DNA of 5,230 nucleotides from assembly GCA_030432015.1 (NCBI GenBank), contig JAUIHJ010000612.1:1-5230 (forward strand), given 5' to 3'. A model generated the notes under the pieces. The model was not told where the DNA came from and made no database searches. It saw nothing but the letters and a program-made list of their open reading frames with translations. The translations under genes were made by a program, and so were the position numbers. The DNA is from a bacterium (GTDB taxonomy: Bacteria > Planctomycetota > Planctomycetia > Pirellulales > Pirellulaceae). Below, one piece after another: positions 1-5,230 of this stretch; the first letter of the stretch is position 1; each line of letters opens with the position of its first letter.

Positions 1-174
1 CTTCTAAGGTTCCCACCGGACTCGGAACTCATGGATGGGATCGCGCGTTTTCGGCGGTTCAAAGGTTGTTCTGGCACTTACTTGAATTTAAAACCAGAGT
101 GATCGATTCAAAAAAAGCAGTTGTCGGATGGGGTCAATCTTGCCCGCCCGGTAGACCATGGCCCGCTATGTCGT

Positions 175-215
175 GGCTGGGTTAATTTGCGGCATCGTCG
201 ATTTGCGGCTGGGTT
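175..215. repeat. Interleaved pair of 9-base direct repeats in the slyD leader
   Basis: GGCTGGGTT occurs at 175-183 and again at 207-215, and ATTTGCGGC occurs at 185-193 and 201-209. The order is A-B-B-A, with the last B and A copies sharing three bases. Both pairs are exact. The repeats sit about 90-130 bases before the slyD start, in DNA with no supported gene. They could be a decayed local duplication or binding sites, or chance; nothing else supports a function. Confidence 0.4.
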
Positions 216-290
216 GCGTGTCGACAGGCACCCCCTCTTCTCATTGACGCACCGGCAGCCTGCTCTCTTGCCCGATCAGATCCAATCGAC

Positions 291-295
291 GGTGA
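291..295 (+). promoter_or_regulatory. Ribosome binding site of slyD
   Basis: GGTGA can pair with the UCACC end of the 16S anti-Shine-Dalgarno sequence and lies 8 bases before ATG 304. It is modest, but together with the protein alignment it supports ATG 304 over the TTG at 121. A GTG at 292-294 overlaps the motif and would add only four residues. Confidence 0.45.
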
Positions 296-303
296 AACCA
301 GTT

Positions 304-789
304 ATGCTAGTTGCGAAGGACAAGGTCGTTGCCATTGACTACACGTTAAAGGATAGCGACGGACAGATCTTAGACCAGTCTGAAGCCGGGCAGCCATTGA
401 GCTACCTGCATGGTGCTGGAATGATCATTGAGGGGCTCGAAGCCGCCCTGGAAGGAAAAGTTGCCGACGACGAGGTGCAAGTCATCGTTGAACCGTCGGA
501 CGGCTATGGCGAATTCGAGGAGGAACTGCGTCAGCAAGTTCCTCGAAGTGAGTTTGCGGATATCGAGGACTTGGCGGTGGGCATGCAATTTCGCGTGAAC
601 GCCGAAGATGATGAGTTTTTGGTTGTTACGGTCGTTGATGTCAACGACGAAGAGGTCACGGTCGACGGGAATCATCAGTTGGCGGGCGTTACGTTGCATT
701 TCGACGTGAAGGTTCGTGAAATTCGTGATGCAACTGAAGAAGAAATCGAACACGGACACCCACACGGTCCTGGCGGGCACGAACACTAA
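304..789 (+). CDS. slyD: SlyD-type FKBP peptidyl-prolyl cis-trans isomerase
   Basis: This is a 161-residue cytoplasmic protein of the SlyD family, which catalyses cis-trans isomerisation of Xaa-Pro bonds and acts as a folding chaperone; in enterobacteria it also delivers nickel for hydrogenase maturation. The N-terminal FKBP strand segment (VVAIDYTLKDSDGQILDQS, residues 8-26) is followed by SYLHGAGMIIEGLEAALEG (33-51) and the PSDGYGE hinge (64-70). A flap-like IF insertion spans about residues 70-120, after which DGNHQLAG (121-128) returns to the FKBP fold. In most family members I know, this last motif has Pro where Gln125 stands. The C-terminus ends in a short His-rich tail with His at 150, 152, 154, 159 and 161 and no Cys, so metal binding is plausible but reduced compared with the long Cys/His tail of the 196-residue E. 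coli protein. There is no signal peptide. A cold-shock gene follows after 49 bases and is probably co-transcribed. Confidence 0.93.
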   Translation: MLVAKDKVVAIDYTLKDSDGQILDQSEAGQPLSYLHGAGMIIEGLEAALEGKVADDEVQVIVEPSDGYGEFEEELRQQVPRSEFADIEDLAVGMQFRVNAEDDEFLVVTVVDVNDEEVTVDGNHQLAGVTLHFDVKVREIRDATEEEIEHGHPHGPGGHEH

Positions 790-838
790 CCGAGGGTTCG
801 TCTGGACACACTATCACTAACGAAACGGGAGTTTCAAA

Positions 839-1036
839 ATGCCGCAGGGTACGATCAAGAAGTTGGTTCGGGACAAGGGTTTTGGATTCATCGAAGGCGA
901 ACGGGGAGACATTTTCTTCCATCATTCCGCTCTCATCGAGGCGCGCATCGAAGAGCTGCAAGAAGGTCAGCGCGTTGACTACGAAGAGGGCCGCGGCCCC
1001 AAAGGACCACGCGCCGAGAATGTAAAGTTGGCCTAA
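839..1036 (+). CDS. Cold-shock-domain protein (CspA-like RNA chaperone)
   Basis: This 65-residue protein is a single cold-shock domain, the OB-fold that binds single-stranded RNA and DNA and melts RNA secondary structure in the cytoplasm. RNP1 is KGFGFI (residues 13-18) and RNP2 is DIFFHHS (24-30). The C-terminal strand EGRGPKGPRAENVKL (50-64) is the usual family ending. The length is normal for the family. The aromatic WF pair found before RNP1 in CspA is LV here (residues 9-10), and the protein contains no Trp, so it belongs to the diverged MPQGTIKKLV type rather than to the classical CspA type. The start is well set by CGGGAG at 826-831, 7 bases before the ATG. It lies 49 bases after slyD and is followed by a strong terminator, so it ends that transcription unit. 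Whether cold induces it cannot be seen. Confidence 0.93.
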   Translation: MPQGTIKKLVRDKGFGFIEGERGDIFFHHSALIEARIEELQEGQRVDYEEGRGPKGPRAENVKLA

Positions 1037-1060
1037 CCGCACGGCTTTCACGAACAAAGA

Positions 1061-1100
1061 CGAGGGGCGTCGAGCATGGCTCGTGCGCCCCTTGTTTTTT
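1061..1100 (+). terminator. Rho-independent terminator after the cold-shock gene
   Basis: The outer stem pairs CGAGGGGCG (1061-1069) with CGCCCCTTG (1086-1094), including one G-T wobble. The inner stem pairs CGAGC (1071-1075) with GCTCG (1079-1083) around a 3-base ATG loop. A small internal bulge (T1070 against TG 1084-1085) separates the two stems. Six T follow at 1095-1100. This is a textbook intrinsic terminator in the plus direction, 24 bases after the cold-shock stop codon. Confidence 0.9.
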
Positions 1101-1113
1101 GCGCCTCCCGCAC

Positions 1114-1118
1114 GAGGA
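1114..1118 (+). promoter_or_regulatory. Ribosome binding site that sets the GTG start of the FAD enzyme
   Basis: GAGGA lies 4 bases before GTG 1123 and pairs well with the anti-Shine-Dalgarno sequence. The only earlier in-frame start, TTG at 1099, overlaps the terminator T-run and has no usable site, so GTG 1123 is preferred. CCTC at 1104-1107 could pair with GAGG at 1114-1117 in a weak hairpin that would mask the site. Confidence 0.6.
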
Positions 1119-1122
1119 ATCT

Positions 1123-2706
1123 GTGACAACACCTAACCAGGAGCCGCCGAACGACGGCTATGACGTGATTGTCGTGGGCGGCGGCGGCAGTGGACTGGCT
1201 GCCGGTATCGCCGTCGCCGAGCGGGGCGGGCGAGTGCTGGTGCTCGAGAAACAGTCGCAACCAGGCGGCACGACGGGAATCGCTGTCGGCTCGCTGACCG
1301 CGGCCGGGACCAGCCTGCAACGCAACGCAGCCATTGACGATCACCCCGCCGATCATGCCGAGGATGCCAGCAAGTTTGCGCCGCCAGCCATCGAAGCACG
1401 CAATAACGGCGCCCTACGCCGTTTCTTCCTGGGCGAAGCCGCCGCAACGTTCGAGTGGATGAAGGCGATGGGCCTTTCCTTCGTCGGCCCGAATCCCGAA
1501 CCTCCCAACCGCGTGCCGAGGATGCACAACGTCGTGCCCGGGGCGAAAGCCTATATCGCCTCGATGCAGATCGAACTGATGCGCTTGGGCGGTCAACTTG
1601 TGTGCCAGGCAAACGTGACACGCCTGTTGCGGCAGGGCGATCGCGTGACCGGTGTCGCGGCGACGATCGACGGTCGGCCTGGCGAGTATCTCGCCACCCG
1701 CGGCGTGATCCTGGCGGCTGGCGATTATGCGAATCACGCCGCCACGATCGCCACCCACAAGGGCGCGCAATACGGCCGCATCGAGGGAATTAATCCGTTC
1801 GCCCACGGCGATGGGCACCGACTCGCGGAATCGGTGGGGGCCGAATTACGCAACATGGATGTCACCTATGGGCCGGAACTGCGGTTCGTGCCCTCGAGCC
1901 GCCGACCGTTTCAGCAGTGGTTGCCCAGTCGAGGTGTTTCCGCTCGCCTGATCGGCAAACTCGCACGCCGCTTACCGGCCTGGGTAATGCGACGCTTCAT
2001 CAAGCGACTGCTGGTCACCTGGCAACACCCGGAAACGGCCATGTTCGACGATGGGGCGCTTCTCCTCAATCAACAGGGCGAACGATTTGTCGACGAAACG
2101 CGATGGCCGGAACGGGAAATCGCGGTTGCGAACCAACCGGGTAAGGTCGCCTATCTGGTCTTGGACGCGAATTTGATCCGCCGCTATTCCGCCTGGCCGC
2201 ACTTCATTTCGACGGCACCCGACATCGCCTATGCCTACGCCCAAGACTATCGTCGCTTGCGTCCAGATGTCACGGCGTACGGCCGCGATCTGGCCCGTCT
2301 GCTAGCCGAACGTGGTCTGGATCCCCAACGAGGTGTGCAAACGGTGATGGACTACAACGCAACTTTGTTAGCGAGACGTCCCGACACGTTTGGTCGCAGC
2401 GCCGCGATCGATACGCCACTCGAGGGACCGTGGATGTTGCTTGGGCCGCTCAAGGCATATTTCACGACGACCGAAGGAGGCGCGATGGTCAATCGGAAAT
2501 TGCAGGTGCTCGATCCCACCGGTACGCCAATTCGCGGACTTTACGCCGTCGGTCAGAACGGATTGGGAGGCATGATTCTGTGGGGACACGGGCTGCACAT
2601 CGCGTGGGCTTTAACCAGCGGGCGACTTGCCGGCGCGGCGATCATGGACGGCGCGGCGATCATGGACGACGGCAGCAAGCCGGATGACGGGACGACTCGC
2701 AAATGA
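1123..2706 (+). CDS. FAD-dependent oxidoreductase, fumarate reductase/3-ketosteroid dehydrogenase superfamily
   Basis: With the GTG start this is a 527-residue flavoprotein of the FAD_binding_2 type. These enzymes transfer hydride between a carbon-carbon bond of an organic substrate and FAD. The N-terminal Rossmann fold has VVGGGGSG (17-24, satisfying GxGxxG), the acidic ribose-binding Glu42 at the end of LVLEK, and PGGTTG (47-52) for the pyrophosphate. MHNVVPG and the following helix resemble 3-ketosteroid dehydrogenase-like members. The C-terminal FAD contact region is YFTTTEGG (446-453) and GLYAVGQNGLGG (472-483), then WGHGLHIAWALTSGRLAG. The GANRLGGNA-type segment that carries the substrate Arg of soluble fumarate reductases is replaced by LWGHGLHIA, so a C4-dicarboxylate substrate is unlikely. 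There is no signal peptide or haem motif, so it is probably cytosolic. The substrate is unknown, and neither flanking unit suggests a pathway. The C-terminal tail carries a duplicated GAAIMD. Confidence 0.88.
   Translation: MTTPNQEPPNDGYDVIVVGGGGSGLAAGIAVAERGGRVLVLEKQSQPGGTTGIAVGSLTAAGTSLQRNAAIDDHPADHAEDASKFAPPAIEARNNGALRRFFLGEAAATFEWMKAMGLSFVGPNPEPPNRVPRMHNVVPGAKAYIASMQIELMRLGGQLVCQANVTRLLRQGDRVTGVAATIDGRPGEYLATRGVILAAGDYANHAATIATHKGAQYGRIEGINPFAHGDGHRLAESVGAELRNMDVTYGPELRFVPSSRRPFQQWLPSRGVSARLIGKLARRLPAWVMRRFIKRLLVTWQHPETAMFDDGALLLNQQGERFVDETRWPEREIAVANQPGKVAYLVLDANLIRRYSAWPHFISTAPDIAYAYAQDYRRLRPDVTAYGRDLARLLAERGLDPQRGVQTVMDYNATLLARRPDTFGRSAAIDTPLEGPWMLLGPLKAYFTTTEGGAMVNRKLQVLDPTGTPIRGLYAVGQNGLGGMILWGHGLHIAWALTSGRLAGAAIMDGAAIMDDGSKPDDGTTRK
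2631..2668 (+). repeat. 18-base in-frame tandem duplication in the FAD gene
   Basis: The period is exactly 18: bases 2631-2650 are identical to 2649-2668. The duplication keeps the reading frame and encodes GAAIMD twice (residues 504-509 and 510-515), just after the last conserved FAD helix and before a polar tail. Perfect identity, including third codon positions, suggests a recent slippage event and not selected repetition. Confidence 0.9.
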
Positions 2707-2724
2707 CGTCGGCAATTCGTAAGT

Positions 2725-2750
2725 TGCTTCGGTCGCCCGACCGTCAAGCA
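2725..2750. other. Imperfect hairpin in the convergent spacer
   Basis: CGGTC (2730-2734) pairs with GACCG (2739-2743) around a GCCC loop. TGCTT (2725-2729) pairs with AAGCA (2746-2750), with a 2-base bulge (2744-2745). It lies 19 bases after the FAD gene stop and 66 bases beyond the DUF1501 stop on the other strand. No T-run follows on either strand, so it is not a standard intrinsic terminator; it might block 3' exonucleases or act with Rho. The rest of the 109-base spacer shows only weaker 4-5 base stems (for example CTTCG 2798-2802 with CGAAG 2809-2813). Confidence 0.35.
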
Positions 2751-2815
2751 CAGCAGCCCGCCGACTGGCGACGGCAGCGACCTTGGGGAAGTTGTTTCTT
2801 CGACTTCACGAAGCG

Positions 2816-4285
2816 TCACGCCAGCAGCGCACGCACGACATCACCGTGCACATCGGTCAAGCGAAAGTCGCGGCCTTGGAAGCGAAACGTGAGTCGTTCG
2901 TGATCGATTCCCAGCAGATCCATCCAGGTGGCCTGCAAGTCGTGGACGTGAACCGGATCGACAACTGCGTTAATACCCAGATCGTCGGAGGCACCATACG
3001 TCAATCCTGCTTTCGTGCCGCCACCCGCCATCCAAACCGTAAACGCGTACGGATGATGATCGCGGCCCCAGCGTGCCCGGTTCTTGATGTCGCCCTGGAT
3101 GAACGGCGTGCGACCGAATTCTCCACCCCAGATGACCAGCGTGTCCTCCAGCAGACCGAGTCGTTTCAAATCCTTCACGAGCGCTGCGCTGGGCTGGTCG
3201 GTATCCTTACACTGGGTATACAGCTCCGTGGTGATGCTATTGTGTTGGTCCCAACCTGCGTGCATGAGCTGGACAAAGCGCGAGCCTCGCTCGACCAAAC
3301 GCCGCGCCATCAGGCAATTATGTGCGAACGTCCCGGGCTCGTTGACCTGTGGGCCATACATCTCCAAGACTTCGGCGGTCTCGTTGGAAAAATCTGCCAG
3401 GTCCGGCACGCTGGTCTGCATCTTGTACGCCATCTCGTACTGAGCGATCCGGGTCGCGATTTCCGGGTCGCCGAATTCGCGAAGCTTGACTTCATTGAGC
3501 TTGGCGATATCGTCCAGCAGGCTTCGCTTGATGCTCCGGCTGATGCCCGGAGGATCGGATAGATATAAGACAGGTTCGCCCGCGGCCCGAAACTTCACGC
3601 CTTGAAAACGGGTCGGGAGAAATCCGGACGACCAATAAAAGTCGTAAAAAATCTGACCGCACGATGTGCCTTTGCTGACCGACGTCATCACGACGAACGA
3701 CGGCAGGTTTTCATTCTCGGTGCCCAGTCCATAGGAGAGCCAAGCTCCCAGCGTGGGGCGCCCTGGTAACTGACCGCCGCTGAGGAGAAAGGAAATCGCG
3801 GGCGCGTGGTTGACGGCATCCGTGTGCATCGACTTGACGAAACAGAGTTCGTCGGAGACGCTCGCAATGTGTGGCAACAGTGCGCTGACGGTCGCACCGC
3901 ATTCGCCATGCTGCGCGAACGGCTCGACCGGCGCCAGCATCAGCTTGCCCTGTGGGTCGCCCGTCATCGTGCTAAACCGTTTCTTGCCGATGTAGGCTTC
4001 CGGTACAGGCTCGCCGTGTAACTCCTGTAGCTTTGGCTTCCAGTCGAATAGATCGACGTGCGTGGGCGCGCCATTCATGAACAGATAGATGACACGTTTG
4101 GCGCGCGGGGCGAAATGTGGCAGGTGTGGCAATCCGCCTTGGGGCGGCGGGGAATCCGCAGCGAGCCCATCCCGGCCCAAGAGGCTGGCCAACGCGGCCG
4201 TGCCAACGCCGGTTGCCGCGCGGCCGAAGAATTCGCGCCGCGTGAGATGCAACTGACGTTGGTTCAGGGGATCGATGGGGTTCAT
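2816..4285 (-). CDS. Tat-exported DUF1501 domain protein
   Basis: This is a complete 489-residue DUF1501 protein (PF07394, distantly related to the alkaline phosphatase/sulfatase fold), of normal length. The N-terminus has a twin-arginine signal: TRREFFGRAATG (residues 15-26), then a small-residue hydrophobic stretch to about residue 37 and a likely cleavage zone near LAAD (41-44). Family landmarks follow in order: YLFMNGAPTHVDLFDWKP (about 67-84), NHAPAISFLLSGG, WDQHNS, GGEFGRTP (387-394), GRDHHP (407-412), DPVHVHDL (443-450) and RFQGRDFRLTDVHG near the end. The Glu, Asp and His residues in these motifs are candidate metal ligands, an inference from the superfamily. The start follows the DUF1553 stop by 25 bases, with no clear Shine-Dalgarno site, so translation may depend on the upstream gene. 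The exported protein probably acts with its DUF1553 partner in the periplasm. The biochemical function is not established. Confidence 0.93.
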   Translation of the reverse strand: MNPIDPLNQRQLHLTRREFFGRAATGVGTAALASLLGRDGLAADSPPPQGGLPHLPHFAPRAKRVIYLFMNGAPTHVDLFDWKPKLQELHGEPVPEAYIGKKRFSTMTGDPQGKLMLAPVEPFAQHGECGATVSALLPHIASVSDELCFVKSMHTDAVNHAPAISFLLSGGQLPGRPTLGAWLSYGLGTENENLPSFVVMTSVSKGTSCGQIFYDFYWSSGFLPTRFQGVKFRAAGEPVLYLSDPPGISRSIKRSLLDDIAKLNEVKLREFGDPEIATRIAQYEMAYKMQTSVPDLADFSNETAEVLEMYGPQVNEPGTFAHNCLMARRLVERGSRFVQLMHAGWDQHNSITTELYTQCKDTDQPSAALVKDLKRLGLLEDTLVIWGGEFGRTPFIQGDIKNRARWGRDHHPYAFTVWMAGGGTKAGLTYGASDDLGINAVVDPVHVHDLQATWMDLLGIDHERLTFRFQGRDFRLTDVHGDVVRALLA

Positions 4286-4310
4286 GGCGTACTAACCGAT
4301 GTTGGAGCCG

Positions 4311-5230
4311 TCATTCCTTTGTCAGTGCTTCGTCCAGGTTCAAAAGGGCCAAGCAGGTCGCCGTCCACGCGGCGTGTTCGACGGCAGGCAGTTTGCCATC
4401 CGCCACGGATTCGCCGACCGCCAACACTTGCGCAGCCGCACGCGGCTGGGCGGTAAATTCCGCGCGGACGCGTGCCAGACCTGCCAGCAGCGTCTGCGAC
4501 TCGATCGGCTGGGGATCGCGTGACAACACATAGCGAAACGCGGCCTGCAGCCGTTCGTCGTCGGCGTCCCGTTGGCGCAGAACTCGCGCAGCCAGAGTGC
4601 GGGCCGCTTCCACGAAGGTCGGGTCGTTCATCACCGCCAAGGCGTGCAGCGGCGAATTCGTGCGGGTTGGCTTGACGGCGCACACCAGGCGGGATCCGGT
4701 ATCGAAGAACATCGTCGGCCCGACAATGCGTCGCCAAAACGTATATAAACTTCGTCGATAAAGGGCCGCACCCTGATCCTGTTGATATCGCTTCTTGCCA
4801 AACGTCGCCTCGCCCCAGACTCCGGCTGGCTGGTATGGCTTGACCGAAGGCCCGCCCAGTTGGTCGACCAGCAAGCCGCTCGCCGCCAACGCCTGGTCAC
4901 GCAGCATCCACGACGGCATGCGAAACCGAGCACCACGCGACACGAGGCGATTCTCAGGGTCTTGTTCGTACCGCTCCGCGGACACACGCGACGATTGTTG
5001 ATACGCATTGCTGTTGACGATCAGGCGAACCAGCTGCTTGACGTTCCAGCCAGATTCCCGAAACTCGACGGCCAACCAATCCAACAGTTCGGGATGCGAC
5101 GGGTATTCGCCCTGCACGCCAAAGTCCTCCGCGGTCTTTACCAAGCCCGTGCCGAAAAGCATCTGCCACAAGCGATTGACCGTTACGCGCGCGGTCAAGG
5201 GATGGTCGTCTGAGACAAGCCAGTTCGCGA
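4311..5230 (-). CDS. DUF1553 (PSD1-type) protein, C-terminal part, cut by the window edge
   Basis: The frame is open to the right edge, giving 305 residues of the C-terminal part; the true start lies outside. TTG 5196-5198 is an internal Leu codon within HPLTARVTVNRLWQ, the conserved opening of the DUF1553 domain (PF07587), and not a start. Further landmarks are MLFGTGLVKTAEDFGVQG, PSHPELLDWLAVEFRESGW, the LYTFWRR segment, TRTNSPLHALAVMNDP (near 4620-4670) and the terminal LNLDEALTKE. In this family the missing N-terminal part usually carries DUF1549 and often a planctomycete cytochrome c domain with haem motifs and an export signal; none of that can be checked here. The gene is first in a probable two-gene operon with the DUF1501 gene, 25 bases downstream. 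The pair is typical of planctomycetes and often lies near sulfatase or carbohydrate genes. Its molecular role is unknown. Confidence 0.92.
   Translation of the reverse strand, partial: ANWLVSDDHPLTARVTVNRLWQMLFGTGLVKTAEDFGVQGEYPSHPELLDWLAVEFRESGWNVKQLVRLIVNSNAYQQSSRVSAERYEQDPENRLVSRGARFRMPSWMLRDQALAASGLLVDQLGGPSVKPYQPAGVWGEATFGKKRYQQDQGAALYRRSLYTFWRRIVGPTMFFDTGSRLVCAVKPTRTNSPLHALAVMNDPTFVEAARTLAARVLRQRDADDERLQAAFRYVLSRDPQPIESQTLLAGLARVRAEFTAQPRAAAQVLAVGESVADGKLPAVEHAAWTATCLALLNLDEALTKE

Larger units (their letters stand above)
1..303. other. Gene-free left flank and leader of the slyD unit
   Basis: No convincing gene is visible here. One plus-strand frame is open from the left edge to a TAA at 183-185, and another to a TGA at 100-102; neither resembles a protein I recognise. 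On the minus strand a frame opens at GTG 75-77 (in-frame ATG 30-32) and runs off the left edge, too short to judge. The frame of slyD stays open upstream to a TTG at 121, but that translation is Arg/His/Pro-rich and unlike any SlyD N-terminus. Bases 80-116 are A/T-rich (TTTAAA at 87-92, seven A at 110-116), which is where a promoter could lie, but no convincing -35/-10 pair is present. A 6-base inverted repeat, TTGAAT (82-87) and ATTCAA (106-111), flanks this patch. The region most likely holds the slyD promoter and a long 5' leader. Confidence 0.45.

Noticed and set aside
1..77. Start of a divergent minus-strand gene running off the left edge (GTG 75-77 or ATG 30-32)
   Set aside because: Only about 10-25 codons are visible, with no ribosome binding site and no recognisable sequence. 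It cannot be told from a random open frame.
72..85. A sigma-54-like promoter (TGGCAC followed by TTGA)
   Set aside because: The TGGCAC half is exact, but the second half has GA instead of GC and is one base too close, and sigma-54 sites need that spacing. Likely chance.
121..303. An N-terminal extension of SlyD from TTG 121
   Set aside because: The extra 61 residues are Arg/His/Pro-rich and unlike any SlyD N-terminus. ATG 304 begins exactly where family similarity starts and has a GGTGA site 8 bases before it.
689..1132. A minus-strand open frame across the slyD end and cold-shock gene
   Set aside because: It runs antisense to two well-supported genes and through the terminator, and has no recognisable domain.
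2798..2813. A hairpin as terminator of the DUF1501 gene (CTTCG/CGAAG)
   Set aside because: The stem has only five pairs and no T-run follows on the minus strand.
2783..3562. A long plus-strand open frame (259 codons) opposite the DUF1501 gene
   Set aside because: It lies entirely antisense to a well-conserved gene and overlaps its C-terminal motifs. Its translation shows no recognisable domain, and it is explained by codon bias of the real gene.

Overview
The window looks like chromosomal DNA of a planctomycete, probably of the Pirellulales type. The strongest reason is the minus-strand pair at the right end: a DUF1553 (PSD1-type) protein followed by a Tat-exported DUF1501 protein. This tandem is very common in planctomycete genomes and uncommon elsewhere. 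The moderately high G+C content and the sparse Shine-Dalgarno use also fit. The assignment rests on recognised protein sequence patterns, not on a database search.

Layout: bases 1-303 hold no gene I can support; they probably form the leader of the first operon. On the plus strand, 304-789 encodes a SlyD-type FKBP peptidyl-prolyl isomerase with a short His-rich tail. It is followed 49 bases later by a 65-residue cold-shock-domain protein (839-1036). A strong intrinsic terminator at 1061-1100 closes this small chaperone/RNA-chaperone unit. Immediately after the T-run, with a GTG start at 1123, comes a 527-residue FAD-dependent oxidoreductase of the fumarate reductase/3-ketosteroid dehydrogenase superfamily (1123-2706). 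Its substrate cannot be told from the sequence. Its 3' end carries an 18-base in-frame tandem duplication.

A 109-base convergent spacer (2707-2815) separates it from the minus-strand operon. That operon is a DUF1553 protein, entering from the right edge and lacking its N-terminal part (4311-5230), then 25 bases, then a complete DUF1501 protein (2816-4285). The two are very likely co-transcribed and probably work together in the cell envelope, but their biochemical role is not established.

SlyD and the cold-shock protein plausibly act together in folding and stress housekeeping. The flavoprotein and the DUF1553/DUF1501 pair show no visible functional link to them. I see no CRISPR array, tRNA, rRNA, insertion sequence, phage gene or defence system. 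The window appears to be ordinary planctomycete chromosome, and I do not find strong evidence for an undescribed system.
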